Assembly: GCA_003164675.1 (NCBI GenBank)
Contig: PLTX01000018.1
Span: 18,765 to 82,764 of the forward strand
Source: Verrucomicrobiota bacterium
GTDB taxonomy: Bacteria > Verrucomicrobiota > Verrucomicrobiia > Palsa-1439
Direction: 5' to 3'
Length of the DNA stretch: 64,000 nt
The notes beneath the pieces were generated by a model. That model made no database searches and had not been told where the DNA came from. It saw only the letters and a program-made list of their open reading frames with translations. Both the position numbers and the translations under genes were made by a program. This document shows, in pieces, positions 51,129 through 60,909 of this stretch. The stretch's first letter is position 1; each line of letters opens with the position of its first letter.

Positions 51129-52226
51129 TCAGACTCCCAGCTTTTCCTGCAGCGCCAAAATGATTCGTGCGGCGGCGTGGCCGTCCCAGCCTTCGATGGG
51201 GCAGGCCCCAAGGCGGCGCCCGCGCTGAAGGGCGGCCTGGGCCGCCGCGCTGAGACTTTCTTTTTCTGGGTCCAGCAGACGGTTGGTCCCCTCGGTGATT
51301 GTGATGGGCCGTTCGGTGTTCGGCCGCACGGTCAGGCACGGAATGCCAAGATAAGAGGTCTCCTCCTGGATGCCGCCCGAATCGGTCACCACCAGCGCCG
51401 CCCGTGTTTCCAGCGCGATAAAATCCAGATAACTCAGCGGCTCCGTCAGCACCAAGCCCCGGGCTCCGGTGCCAATGCCAGCCTGGTCCAGCATCTTCCT
51501 CGTGCGCGGATGCACGGGGAAAACCACCGGCAACTGTTGGCTCAATTCCACCAGGTTGTCCCTCAGGAGTTTCAATCGTGCCGGCGCATCGACATTGGAC
51601 GGGCGGTGGAGTGTCACCAGGACAAACGGGCGCTCTTGCACTCCCAGCTCGCGGGGTTTGGTCGAGGCCGCCACGCGCGGCAGCAGCATCACCAGGCTGT
51701 CAATCATCACGTTGCCTACAAAGCGGATCTTGCTCGCCGGTATCCCTTCCCGGAGCAATTGTTCGTCGGCACTGCGGCAACTGGTCAACAGCAGGTCCGA
51801 CACGGCATCCGTCAGAAGACGGTTGATCTCTTCAGGCATCGTGCGGTCGAAGCTGCGCAGGCCCGACTCGATATGGGCCACCGGCACGCCCAGTTTTACC
51901 GCAGCCAACGCCCCCGCCATCGTTGAATTGACGTCGCCCACTACCACCAGCAGGTCGGGCCGGTCCCGCGTGAAGAGTTCTTCCAGCGCAATCAGCACCT
52001 TGGCCGTCTGCACTCCGTGAGGCCCCGAACCGACTCCAAGAAAATGCGTGGGCTTCTCCATCTCGAAGTCACTGAAAAAAACGTCCGACATCAGTTCATC
52101 GTAGTGCTGGCCGGTATGGACGAGCACCTGACGAATCGGCAGGCGGGCCGCGGCAGCGGCTTTCCAGACCGGAAAAACTTTCATGTAATTAGGCCGCGCG
52201 CCGGCCAGAAAGACGACTGTTTTCAT
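51129..52226 (-). CDS. wecB: UDP-N-acetylglucosamine 2-epimerase, non-hydrolysing (copy 1)
   Basis: WecB interconverts UDP-GlcNAc and UDP-ManNAc. The 365 residues start at MKTVVFLAGARPNYMKVFPV. Marks include VHTGQHYDELMSDVFF, VVGDVNSTMAGALAA, VAHIESGLRSFDRTMPEEINR, VFPVHPRTRKML and VVTDSGGIQEETSYLGIPCL. The GARPNYMK start is the variant common in one sub-group. It heads the long minus-strand operon to 41841. The product fits the WecG-type transferases. Confidence 0.93.
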   Translation of the reverse strand: MKTVVFLAGARPNYMKVFPVWKAAAAARLPIRQVLVHTGQHYDELMSDVFFSDFEMEKPTHFLGVGSGPHGVQTAKVLIALEELFTRDRPDLLVVVGDVNSTMAGALAAVKLGVPVAHIESGLRSFDRTMPEEINRLLTDAVSDLLLTSCRSADEQLLREGIPASKIRFVGNVMIDSLVMLLPRVAASTKPRELGVQERPFVLVTLHRPSNVDAPARLKLLRDNLVELSQQLPVVFPVHPRTRKMLDQAGIGTGARGLVLTEPLSYLDFIALETRAALVVTDSGGIQEETSYLGIPCLTVRPNTERPITITEGTNRLLDPEKESLSAAAQAALQRGRRLGACPIEGWDGHAAARIILALQEKLGV

Positions 52227-53422
52227 GATGCGATTTGCTCTTTCAACTTGCCGGACTAGGCTGGTTCCGGATGTAGCGCTGCCACCAAAGGACAAAATTG
52301 CAGAGATACCACATCTGGGTAGTCCGTCGGCGCCGGATCAGTTCTTCAACTTCGCGCAGATCGAAGTAATCCGTTTCGCGGGCGAACTCTCGAAGGGTGG
52401 AGCGCGCTATTCCGCACATGGCCTGCTCGAAACGGCCCCGGAAAGCAGGGCGGCCACGACTCCAAACTGGTGCCGCGGCGGCGCTTGACACCCCCGCATG
52501 CTCACCCAATGCAATGGTCTGAAGAGCATATTTCAAATGTGGCCAACATGAAACATCGATGCGCCACGACCCGTTTTGGCTATCAGAAGGGATTGGGCGA
52601 CGCAAGCTTTTTAACTGTCGTGATGCGATCAAAAGTGGAATAACGTGTTCGAGCGCGATGCTGTGGTTGCCTGATTTCTAAAGGGATTCATTCTGTGAGG
52701 CGCTTCAGCGGAGACAGGGCTCTGCGGGGACGCAACCTGAGCTTCGATTGAAGCCTTGCAAACGGCAGGTCGGGGGATTTGGCATAAGACTCACTGAGCT
52801 GGCGGACGCAGGCGTAACAGGCCTCTACGGTGCGCGGCTCGATAGGCAGGAGCTTAACCTCCCTCCCCAACTTCTGCGCCATGACGGTTGGGCGCTCTCC
52901 CCTCAGACGGATACAAAGGACTGGCGGCGGGTTTTAATCGCGCTGAAATTTGACCAGATACCAGGACTCATATTTGGCGGTCGCTCCTTCCAGCGAGGTG
53001 TTGCGCTCCATCGGACAACACGGCGCTGCGTAGCGGGTGATGTGGTCGGTAGGCAGCTTGGCCATTTGAGAGAAACAACCCACGACATTGTTTCACTGGT
53101 TCGCCAAAGTGAGATTCCCAGATCATAGAGGATCCCACTTGCCATTCCCCCCCCAAGCTAGTATAGAGTCCAAAAGCAAGGAAAACTGTGCGAGAGCGAG
53201 GCGGCCTGTGATAGGAGTTCTGTGGAACAGCGGGATTCATTGCCAACCGCGGCTGGTGGATGCGTTTGTGCCACCTCCCGTTTCTGGATGTGCCGCGCCG
53301 ACAATCATCGCGAGCACCCGGATCGCTCCGACGCGCCCCCGCTTCACTTCATCGTCGAAACCCGCCATCCGGTTAGTCGGTAGCACAAACGTCTACACAG
53401 TTCCCACCCAAGGGGCGTCGAT
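52227..53422. other. Divergent spacer with decayed coding remnants
   Basis: The stretch between the minus wecB operon and the plus GT-C operon has no complete gene. It carries a possible asparagine-synthetase end (52243-52632) and a minus-strand remnant ending KYESWYLVKFQRD before TAA at 52934 that I could not assign. Promoters for both operons should lie here, but no clear boxes were seen. Confidence 0.5.
52243..52632 (-). pseudogene. Possible C-terminal remnant of an asparagine synthetase-like gene
   Basis: The minus frame ends with STLREFARETDYFDLREVEE, then LIRRRRTTQMWYLCNFVLWW and QRYIRNQP. The series YFDxxxVxxL...RR...WxLxNFxLWWxxYI is typical of the last 60 residues of AsnB-type enzymes, which in polysaccharide loci amidate or act as exosortase-linked markers. 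The synthetase core is not found; some decayed frames follow upstream. Tentative. Confidence 0.35.
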
Positions 53423-54751
53423 ATGAAGACTCCAGACGTCGGCCAATCGGGTACGGAATCCAGTGGGGTCCCCCAGCTTCAGGAAGCTCCGTTCGCCGCG
53501 CGGATTCTCGCCTTCTGCCGTACTCACCGGCTTCTGCTTCTGTTCCTTGCTGCATTCGCAGTCCGGGTTGCGTTCATCCTTGCCTCCGGCCCGACAGCGC
53601 TGCCGTGGGATCGGGGTGACGACCATGCTTACGACGATATTGCTTATCGCCTGGTAAGCCAGCATGAGTACGCCAACACCCTGTACACGCCCGGGTACCC
53701 CTTGTTTCTGGCGCTAAATTACGCGGTGTTCGGACGGTCGTGGCCCCTTGCCCGCCTGGTCCAAGCCGGTCTCGGTGCGGCAACGTGTCTGCTGGTCTAC
53801 CGCCTCGGCACCAAAATGTTCTCGGAACGCGTGGGTTTGATCGCGGGTATTCTGCTGGCGGTTTATCCGGGCCACGCGTTCTTCGCTTGGCGGTTAATGC
53901 CTGAGTCGCTGTACATCCTGCTGCTGATATGGTGCCTGCTCCTGGCGCTCTCCCTTGCCGCGGATCCGCAGCCGTTTCGGGCGTTCGGTGTTGGCATGGT
54001 CGTTGGAGTGACCCAGTTGGTGAAGGCGAATCTTTTCCTTTTCCCGGCCCTGCTGATAATTTGGTTCGCCGTCTTCTCCCGCGGCAGCGTAAAATGGCGG
54101 GTGCTGTGTGTCGGCACATGGATCGCGGGTTTGGCTTTGACTGCACTCATCCAACCGATTGCCAGCTCAATGTCGCCCGGTCATCAGGCACACCTGTTGC
54201 CTGCGAATGGCGGGTTTAGCTTGTGGGTGGGCAACAACCCCTTATCTGTTGGGTACAATGATTCGGACGAAAACAACCCTGCCGTTCACGCATTCATCGT
54301 CAGTCACGGGTTCGCGGAGCGATTGAAGACCGCCAATGAGCCGGAGAAGTTCGAAATCTACCGCTCGCTGGCGTTGGCGTGGATTCGCGAGAACCCGGGC
54401 CGGTTTTTAGCTCTGATGCCCAAGAAGCTTAACAACGCCTTTGGCCTGTTCCCTCGGGCCGCAGTATTCCAGGGCAATTCGCGGGCCCAAATTGTCTATC
54501 TACTCTCGTATGGCATTATCGCGCCGTTTGCTCTGGGCGGCATGATTGCCGCGATCCGCCGGTGGCGCACCACCTCGCTGCTGTATGTCGCCGTGGCCAG
54601 TTGCGTGCCGACGGTTCTCCTGTTTTGTGGGACGCCGCGATTCACTCTATTGATTTTTCCCGAGTTGCTGATCTTTGCCAGCTTCGCCCTGCTTGCTTGC
54701 TACGATCACTTTGTTGGCCCCCGTAGGATGCCTTTGTGGGGCGGCGTATGA
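53423..54751 (+). CDS. GT-C type membrane glycosyltransferase (PMT_2-like)
   Basis: The 442-residue protein has about 10 membrane helices. The first outer loop WDRGDDHAYDDIAYRLV carries the acidic and aromatic residues of PMT_2/ArnT-like enzymes; NTLYTPGYPLFLALNYAVFG is the next family string. The C-terminus (RRWRTTSLLYVAVASCVPTV and on) is repeated as a decayed copy at 56881-57072. Its stop overlaps the start of the GT2 gene (ATGA). The donor made by that GT2 enzyme may be its substrate, as with ArnC/ArnT pairs; this is an inference. Confidence 0.8.
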   Translation: MKTPDVGQSGTESSGVPQLQEAPFAARILAFCRTHRLLLLFLAAFAVRVAFILASGPTALPWDRGDDHAYDDIAYRLVSQHEYANTLYTPGYPLFLALNYAVFGRSWPLARLVQAGLGAATCLLVYRLGTKMFSERVGLIAGILLAVYPGHAFFAWRLMPESLYILLLIWCLLLALSLAADPQPFRAFGVGMVVGVTQLVKANLFLFPALLIIWFAVFSRGSVKWRVLCVGTWIAGLALTALIQPIASSMSPGHQAHLLPANGGFSLWVGNNPLSVGYNDSDENNPAVHAFIVSHGFAERLKTANEPEKFEIYRSLALAWIRENPGRFLALMPKKLNNAFGLFPRAAVFQGNSRAQIVYLLSYGIIAPFALGGMIAAIRRWRTTSLLYVAVASCVPTVLLFCGTPRFTLLIFPELLIFASFALLACYDHFVGPRRMPLWGGV

Positions 54752-55500
54752 CCGTCATTTTTCTGTTGCCGGCATACAACGAAGCTGAAAACCTCGGTCC
54801 ATTGCTCGAGGAAATCTGCACCGCGATGGAACACGCGGCGCTCGCCTACAGAGTCATCGTGGTCGACGATGGCTCCACGGACGACACCTACGCCGTCGCG
54901 CAAGAGTATGGGAAGCGCTTGCCGATCCTGCTCGAGCAAAACATGCCCAACGAAGGTCTCGCTAGTGCCCTCCGAAAAGGCCTCAGGAAAGCGCTCGAGA
55001 TAGCCGCTTCCGACGATGTCATCATCACGATGGACGCGGACAACACGCACAAGCCCCAGCAAGTCCCCGAGATGTTGGCGGGATTGAGAAGGGGGGCTGA
55101 CATTGTGATTGCGTCCCGCTATCGCGCGGGCGCGGAGATCCACGGACTGACGGCCGGGCGCAAACTGCTCAGCCGGGGAGCCGGGCTGTTGTTTCAGGCT
55201 TGCTACCCCATTCACGGAGCGCGTGATTACACCTGCGGCTACCGAGCTTACCGCGCAGGGTTGTTGCGCGAAGCCGTAAAATTGTACGGCGAGAGTTTCG
55301 TTAGCGAGCAGGGCTTTTCTTGCATGATCGACGCGCTGTTGAAACTGCACAAATTGGGCGCGCGGGTCACGGAAATCCCGCTGGTGCTTCGGTACGACTT
55401 GAAAAAAGGTGAGAGCAAGATGCGTGTGGGCCGCACGATTCGTCAGACCCTTGTTTTGCTGTTGAAGCGCAGGCTCAATATTGGGATACTACGCCCCTAA
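54748..55500 (+). CDS. GT2 glycosyltransferase, DPM1-like
   Basis: The 250 residues start at MTVIFLLPAYNEAENLGPLL, whose ATG overlaps the upstream stop. GT2 marks: VVDDGSTDDTYAVA, MPNEGLASALRKGLRKAL, ITMDADNTHKPQQVPEML (DxD) and DYTCGYRAYRAGLLREA. No membrane tail is present. DPM1-like enzymes load mannose or another sugar on a polyprenyl phosphate at the inner face of the membrane. The tight coupling to a GT-C gene supports that role. Confidence 0.9.
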   Translation: MTVIFLLPAYNEAENLGPLLEEICTAMEHAALAYRVIVVDDGSTDDTYAVAQEYGKRLPILLEQNMPNEGLASALRKGLRKALEIAASDDVIITMDADNTHKPQQVPEMLAGLRRGADIVIASRYRAGAEIHGLTAGRKLLSRGAGLLFQACYPIHGARDYTCGYRAYRAGLLREAVKLYGESFVSEQGFSCMIDALLKLHKLGARVTEIPLVLRYDLKKGESKMRVGRTIRQTLVLLLKRRLNIGILRP

Positions 55501-55571
55501 ACAACCATCGATTCGCGGGTTTCGGTCTGCCGTAGGGGGAGCGTCACCCGCCCTTTTTCCGTGTGCACCTA

Positions 55572-56696
55572 ATGAAAATTATCGCCGTTATCGCCACACG
55601 CCCTGACGTCATTAAGATGGCGCCTGTCGTCCATGCCCTTCGCCAGCACCGCACCGCGCGAGTCCGAGTGGTGCTGACTTCCCAACACCGTGAACTGGTG
55701 ACGCCCTTGCTGAAGTTCTTCGATATCCCGGTTCACTACGACCTCAAGGTGATGATTCCAGGTCAGACACTGACCCATGTGACAACTGCGGTGCTGACCC
55801 GCTTGGAGACGGTGCTCATCAAAGAAAAACCCGACATTGTTCTTGTGCAAGGCGACACGACCAGTGCCTTCGCTGCGGCGCTGTCAGCTTTTTATCAGAG
55901 GATCCCCGTGGGTCACGTCGAGGCTGGGCTGCGAACCTATGATATGAATCATCCTTATCCCGAAGAAGCCAACCGCCGGCTGGTAGGCACCTTGGCGCGT
56001 TGGCATTTTGCGCCCACCCGGTTGGCCCGAGAGCACTTGCTGGGGGAACACGTGGCTCGGGCGCAGATTTATGTGACTGGCAACACGGTCGTCGACGCGC
56101 TTCGGTTTGCCATTGCCAAACAGAAGAAGAAGCTCACCTTATTGCAGAAGAAGTACGGATTGGCTGGGCGTCCCTACATCATCCTGACCTGTCATCGGCG
56201 AGAAAACCATGGCCCACCCTTGCGGCAAATCTGTGCAGCCATTCGGGAAGTGGCGGGGCGACACCCGGAATGCGACTATCTTATCCCTCTGCATCCCAAC
56301 CCTGCTGTCGGCGTGAAGATGCGCGCAGCGTTGTGCGATCTGCCATGCGTCAAGCTACTCCAGCCGCTGGACTACCCGGAGTTTGTACTGCTGATGGCGC
56401 GCTGCCTTTTCATTGTGACGGATTCCGGCGGGATCCAGGAGGAAGCGCCGGCAATCGGAAAACCGGTGTTGATCCTCCGCGAGCGCACCGAGCGGCCTGA
56501 AGTGGTCCAAGCCGGTGTCGCCAGGCTCATCGGTACCCGGCGTGAGGTGGTCGCGCAGCACATGTTGCGATTGATCGAGCAACCCGCCGCGCGAAAGCGC
56601 ATGTCTCATGCACGTTCCTTGTTTGGTGACGGTCGGGCAGGCAAGCGCATCGCGCGAGTGTTGCTTTCCACTGGCAGGGACCGCGGAATCGTGTAG
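55572..56696 (+). CDS. wecB: UDP-N-acetylglucosamine 2-epimerase, non-hydrolysing (copy 2)
   Basis: The 374-residue product shows the family marks VLTSQHRELVTPLLKFFDI, VQGDTTSAFAAALSAFY, VGHVEAGLRTYDMNHPYPEE, TCHRRENHG, PLHPNPAV and VTDSGGIQEEAPAIGKPVLI. The opening motif reads ATRPDVIKMAP where most have GTRPEAIKMAP. It belongs to the classic GTRPE sub-group and so differs from copy 1. It would supply UDP-ManNAc, as copy 1. The ATG at 55572 is preferred over a GTG three codons earlier. It lies 71 bases after the GT2 gene. Confidence 0.92.
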   Translation: MKIIAVIATRPDVIKMAPVVHALRQHRTARVRVVLTSQHRELVTPLLKFFDIPVHYDLKVMIPGQTLTHVTTAVLTRLETVLIKEKPDIVLVQGDTTSAFAAALSAFYQRIPVGHVEAGLRTYDMNHPYPEEANRRLVGTLARWHFAPTRLAREHLLGEHVARAQIYVTGNTVVDALRFAIAKQKKKLTLLQKKYGLAGRPYIILTCHRRENHGPPLRQICAAIREVAGRHPECDYLIPLHPNPAVGVKMRAALCDLPCVKLLQPLDYPEFVLLMARCLFIVTDSGGIQEEAPAIGKPVLILRERTERPEVVQAGVARLIGTRREVVAQHMLRLIEQPAARKRMSHARSLFGDGRAGKRIARVLLSTGRDRGIV

Positions 56697-57246
56697 AAAC
56701 CGTTAATGTTCTCCAGTTCGCTTGCTGTTCCCGCGCCCGTTGGCGCGAGATACGGTCTCGCTTCCGAGTTTGGTCGCGTGGATGACTCCTCTATGAGAAT
56801 TGCCAGAGGTGAACTCAGAATCTTCGGGTTCTGAGCTGGTAGTCATTGGGAATTGAGGAAGTGCAGGCCGTAGCTTGAGCGGTACGATTGCTGCCCTCCG
56901 GAGGTGGCGTGCCTGCTCCCCACTGTACGTCGTCGTGGCCGGCTACCTGCCGAGGGTTTTACTGTTTTACGGGACTCCGCCCTGAACTCTTATGATCATC
57001 CCCGAGCTAATGATCTTTGCCAGTTTCGCTCTGCTCGCCTGCTACGATTACCTAATTGGCTCGCGTCGGTTGGCTCAACCGGGGGCGCATCCGGACAACC
57101 TTCCTGACCATCTTTGCCGACATCCAAACCGTTGTCGCGAGAATCCGTAGGTTCGAGCAGTCCGGCTTGGTGGCACGGCACTTGCAGCTCAGTGCAGGTT
57201 CATGTAGTATCATCAACACGTTGAACGTGAAAAATCGGCCGACGCA
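56697..57246. other. Spacer with a decayed GT-C gene end
   Basis: Contains the relic at 56881-57072. The rest shows no gene. Confidence 0.4.
56881..57072 (+). pseudogene. Relic of the C-terminus of a GT-C protein
   Basis: The plus frame reads TIAALRRWRACSPLYVVVAG, YLPRVLLFYGTPP, a TGA, then TLMIIPELMIFASFALLACY and DYLIGSRR. This aligns residue for residue, without gaps, with the end of the GT-C protein at 53423-54751 (MIAAIRRWRTTSLLYVAVAS ... PELLIFASFALLACYDHFVG), where the stop replaces a Phe. It is what remains of a duplicate gene. Confidence 0.8.
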
Positions 57247-58815
57247 ATGAAGTTTTCCCAGATTATCAGTGACCAGCAGTTGGCCACCGAGGCCATTCGC
57301 CGTTGGATCACCATGGCTGTATGCATGGTGGTCGCCGTTGTCGCTGCGAACTGGATTGTCGACCAGCGGTTTTTCCTGTTTGCCGTCTTGGCTGGCCTGG
57401 TCGCAACGACCTTCGTGACCGTAGGAATGCAACGAAAAGCCTGGATTTTGATTGTCATCTGCTGGGGCTTCAGAGGTTCAATCCACGCGCTTCCCCTGCC
57501 GGTGACAACCCGTGATCTTGTGGTCATGGTGGTGGCATGTTCGTATGTTGCCCAGCGGGCTCTCGGCCGGACCGTTCAACCAATGAGGGGCGTGTTGAAC
57601 ACGCTCGTAAACATCAACTGCGCCTACATTGCCTTCACATTTTTTCTTCACCCCGTTGGCGTGCGGGTGCTCGGCTCAGGAACGATGGGCGGTCACCCTT
57701 ACTTTAATGTATTCATTGTTTGGTGCGCCTTTTGGATCATCGTACATATGCCCGAATCCTACAAGGACGTCACCAGGATTCCATTATGGCTGACGCTCAG
57801 CGCCACCTTTACCGCCGTGATCGCCGCCTCCGTTTACATTTTTCCCTCCCTTACACCGTATGTCTGGTTCTTTTATAGTGACATCGACGTCGGTGGTTAT
57901 CTGGGGAGTCTCAACATCACCGGGCAGGAGGCGGAGGTTCACCGATTCACATCATTTGGCCCGTTTGGGGTCATGCTCGTACAGTGTTTGTCGGCCTATT
58001 TCCCACCGCGCGCGTTAGCCAACCTGCTGCGATGGCAGTCTTATCTGTGCCTACTGGGCTTTGCCGCAATCCTCGCCTCGGGCTTCCGAAACCATCTGCT
58101 GCTTGCACTCGCATATCTGGCGTTGGCGGCATGGTTCCGCGGTGGCTGGCACGATGTGGTCATTGGAGGTTTGATCGGCACACTTTTCCTCGGATTCTTG
58201 GTCTTTGGTCAGGGTCGCCTCTTTGATCTGCCCTTGACTGCACAGCGCGCGCTAGGATCCCTGCCCGGTCAGTGGGACGAGGCCGTCAAGCGAGACGTGA
58301 AGACAAGTAATGCGCGCTGGGATTGGTGGCTCCAGATGATCAAAGAAGGAAGTTTCGTTGACAACTGGTGGGTTGGTGATGGCTTTGGCGTGAGTGAACA
58401 GGATTGGATGGCGATGGTGGGACAAAGGCTCAGTTTCGACGAAGCAACTACAGTGACTGGCGGCTTCCACAACGGCCCATTGACTGCGATTCGCCATGCA
58501 GGAGTGGTGGGACTGGTTCTGCTTTACGCGCTCACGATTACGGCAGCCGTTTACTCTGTCAAATGTGTTCGTCGATGCCGTGACACACCCTTGCTGCCTG
58601 TGTCGATCTTCCTCGCCGTCCAGTTAGTGTGGGCACCCATTCATTACACGTTTATCTTCGGATCGTATGATATGGAAATAACTGAACAAATATTCGTGAT
58701 CGGCCTGCTGGCACTGGTCTGGCGCATGAGTGAACATACCCCTCCTTCCCCGGCCCCGGTACTGACCACAAAATCTCTTTCCCGCAACAATGGAAGACCG
58801 TTGCTTTCCACATGA
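57247..58815 (+). CDS. O-antigen ligase/polymerase-like membrane protein (copy B)
   Basis: A 522-residue protein with about 10-12 membrane helices and the large outer loop TGGFHNGPLTAIRHAGVVGL. It matches copy A at 33476 almost throughout, with shared strings GFRGSIHAL, FLHPVGVRVLGS, WWVGDGFGVSEQD and LVWRMSE. Unlike copy A it has a full hydrophilic tail after RMSE. It is presumably a Wzy-like polymerase or a WaaL-like ligase. Its end overlaps the GT4 gene start. Confidence 0.77.
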   Translation: MKFSQIISDQQLATEAIRRWITMAVCMVVAVVAANWIVDQRFFLFAVLAGLVATTFVTVGMQRKAWILIVICWGFRGSIHALPLPVTTRDLVVMVVACSYVAQRALGRTVQPMRGVLNTLVNINCAYIAFTFFLHPVGVRVLGSGTMGGHPYFNVFIVWCAFWIIVHMPESYKDVTRIPLWLTLSATFTAVIAASVYIFPSLTPYVWFFYSDIDVGGYLGSLNITGQEAEVHRFTSFGPFGVMLVQCLSAYFPPRALANLLRWQSYLCLLGFAAILASGFRNHLLLALAYLALAAWFRGGWHDVVIGGLIGTLFLGFLVFGQGRLFDLPLTAQRALGSLPGQWDEAVKRDVKTSNARWDWWLQMIKEGSFVDNWWVGDGFGVSEQDWMAMVGQRLSFDEATTVTGGFHNGPLTAIRHAGVVGLVLLYALTITAAVYSVKCVRRCRDTPLLPVSIFLAVQLVWAPIHYTFIFGSYDMEITEQIFVIGLLALVWRMSEHTPPSPAPVLTTKSLSRNNGRPLLST

Positions 58816-60002
58816 AAACGAAGGTGGTTTGGCTCGCGCCTTATCCGATCCTGTCATTGGAGCCCGAGGTTTACGTTAAGCGAAGACCCTCCACGGAACA
58901 CCCTTGCAGTTGGATCGTGAACCTCTCGAATGCGCTTGCGGAGAGATCGGACGTGGAATTGCATCTGGTCACGGAAAGCAGCCGTGTCTCATCCACTCAG
59001 CGCACGCAGAAAGGTCGCATTGCATTCCATGTCGTGAAGACCGGCATCCCTTTCCTGAACCGCAGTTTTCCACCTTGGTTACCGCTCGACACCCTCACCG
59101 GCTTTCAAGCGAACGTCGTTCGGTTGCTCAAAGAAGTTCAGGCGATAGAACCTGACATCGTTCATGCACACGGAACGGAAGCTGCCTACGCACTCACGGC
59201 TATTCAGACGCGGCTGCCGTGTCTGATCTCCATCCAGGGCATCATCACGGAGTACTTCAAGACAGACCCGTGTCTGCGGTCCCGAATCGTCCGCCATTAC
59301 GAGCAGGATTGTGTGCGCCGCGCCAAGTACTTTGCCTGTCGAACCAGTTTTGACACGGGGTTCATCCGATCAGTCAACCCCGACGCACGTATTTTTACGA
59401 TCCACGAAGCCATGAACCCCATCTATTTTCAGAACGAATGGCGCGTGCGTGATGAGGATCAGCTTCTGTACGTCGGCTCACTCGAAGCGCGCAAGGGTCT
59501 GGATATCCTTCTGGAGGCGCTGAAGCTGGTAGTGCAAACGAAGCCGAAGGCCATGCTCACAGTCATCGGCGGCGGGAATCAGACGCCGTATCGGCAACTG
59601 TGTGAACGCCTGCAGATCACCGGCAACGTTCAGTTCCTGGGCTTTCAGTCAGCCGAGCAGATCGCCAAACGCCACCTCAAAAGCCAAATGTTCGTTTTAC
59701 CGTCGGGGAACGAGAACAGCCCCAACACGCTCGCTGAAGCGATGGTGTCAGGCCTGCCCGTGATCGCCACCGCCGTCGGCGGGATCCCCTCAATGGTCCA
59801 GCACGGCCAAAGCGGTTGGCTGATCCCTCCTCGTAATTCTGCCGAACTTGCGAATGCCATCCTCGAATTGCTCAACGACCCCGGGCAACGAGCGCGCCTG
59901 GGCCAGGCCGCACGCCAACGAGCCCGGGACCGCCATCTGCCCGAGCATGTCGCGGCGCAGACGGTGGAGGCGTACCAGGAAATCTTGAAGCTTGAAGACT
60001 GA
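58812..60002 (+). CDS. GT4 glycosyltransferase
   Basis: The 396 residues form a GT-B fold enzyme. The acceptor half has VVWLAPYPILSLEPEVYVKR and IVHAHGTEAAYAL. The donor half has LLYVGSLEARKGLDILLEAL, MLTVIGGGNQTPY, VQFLGFQSAEQIAKRH and the acidic pair in ENSPNTLAEAMVSGLPVIAT. GT4 enzymes retain the anomeric configuration and add a sugar from a nucleotide donor in the cytoplasm. The start overlaps the ligase-like stop (ATGA) and its stop is 24 bases before the acyltransferase gene. Confidence 0.92.
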   Translation: MKTKVVWLAPYPILSLEPEVYVKRRPSTEHPCSWIVNLSNALAERSDVELHLVTESSRVSSTQRTQKGRIAFHVVKTGIPFLNRSFPPWLPLDTLTGFQANVVRLLKEVQAIEPDIVHAHGTEAAYALTAIQTRLPCLISIQGIITEYFKTDPCLRSRIVRHYEQDCVRRAKYFACRTSFDTGFIRSVNPDARIFTIHEAMNPIYFQNEWRVRDEDQLLYVGSLEARKGLDILLEALKLVVQTKPKAMLTVIGGGNQTPYRQLCERLQITGNVQFLGFQSAEQIAKRHLKSQMFVLPSGNENSPNTLAEAMVSGLPVIATAVGGIPSMVQHGQSGWLIPPRNSAELANAILELLNDPGQRARLGQAARQRARDRHLPEHVAAQTVEAYQEILKLED

Positions 60003-60026
60003 AAACGTCGTTGATTAGATGGCTCC

Positions 60027-60683
60027 ATGACTAAGGCCCGCTTGCGGCAGTTCATCGCCAAATACGATTTCCCCACCCATCTGTTCGTACTGTTTGATGT
60101 CGTCGTCGGACATGTGTCCACCCTCTTCTGGACACTCCAAACCAAGTTGCTCCTCCTTCTGCTGGGCCGCTCCTACGGGTGGAACCTTCGCGCAGATGGC
60201 CGTGTCATCATCCAGGTCGCGCGGCGCGGCGCGATCCGTTTTGGCCATAACGTCACCATTAATTCGCGCATCGGCTCCAATCTGGTGGGACAAACGAATC
60301 CCACGATCCTGCACTGCATGGGGGATGGCCACATCACCTTCGGCGATAATAGCGGCTACTCCTTTGCAGCGCTCTCTTCCAAGAGCAGCATCCGCATCGG
60401 CGACCACACAAAAATCGGCGGAAACGCCCGCATCTACGATCACAATTATCACGCGCTGAATTATCTCTTGCGCCGCAGCCCGGATAACGATATCGCCAAT
60501 TGCAAAACGGCACCCGTGGTGATCGGCGACGATGTCTCGGTCGGCGCTCACGCGGTTGTTTTGAAGGGCGTGACCATCGGGGATCGTCGTGTCATTGGTG
60601 CCGGTACAGTCGTGGCACTGAAGAACATCCCAACCGATTCATTGGTAGCCGGCAATCCGGCACGGGTGTTCCACAGCATTTAG
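60027..60683 (+). CDS. Hexapeptide-repeat acyltransferase (copy 1)
   Basis: The 218-residue protein has a hydrophobic N-terminal segment (residues 15-45) and a left-handed beta-helix of hexapeptide repeats: IRFGHNVTINSRIGSN, ITFGDNSGYSF, IRIGDHTKIGGNARIYDHNYH with the catalytic His, and VVIGDDVSVGAHAVVLKGVTIGDRRVIGAGTVV. It is most likely an O-acetyltransferase for a sugar unit. A second copy begins at 63393, and the 20 bases before both starts are nearly the same. Confidence 0.9.
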   Translation: MTKARLRQFIAKYDFPTHLFVLFDVVVGHVSTLFWTLQTKLLLLLLGRSYGWNLRADGRVIIQVARRGAIRFGHNVTINSRIGSNLVGQTNPTILHCMGDGHITFGDNSGYSFAALSSKSSIRIGDHTKIGGNARIYDHNYHALNYLLRRSPDNDIANCKTAPVVIGDDVSVGAHAVVLKGVTIGDRRVIGAGTVVALKNIPTDSLVAGNPARVFHSI

Positions 60684-60909
60684 GAGCCGCCCCAAAAAGG
60701 TGTTCATGGCATCCCTTTGGTATTTCCCTGACGTGCCACGCAGCGCCGCACCAGGAGAGTAAGTCATCAATACGGGGGCAATTACCAAGCCAGCTGGCAG
60801 AGTACATCTGACATGCAGGATTCTGGCCCCCGCCCCAAATCCAGCAGTTTACTGGTTTGACAGGCGCCCAACGATGAGCGTATGATAGCTTGCCCTAGAA
60901 GATATTGCT
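60684..60909. other. Spacer, nothing recognised
   Basis: Upstream region of the GT-C gene at 60910. Small frames do not look coding. Confidence 0.3.
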
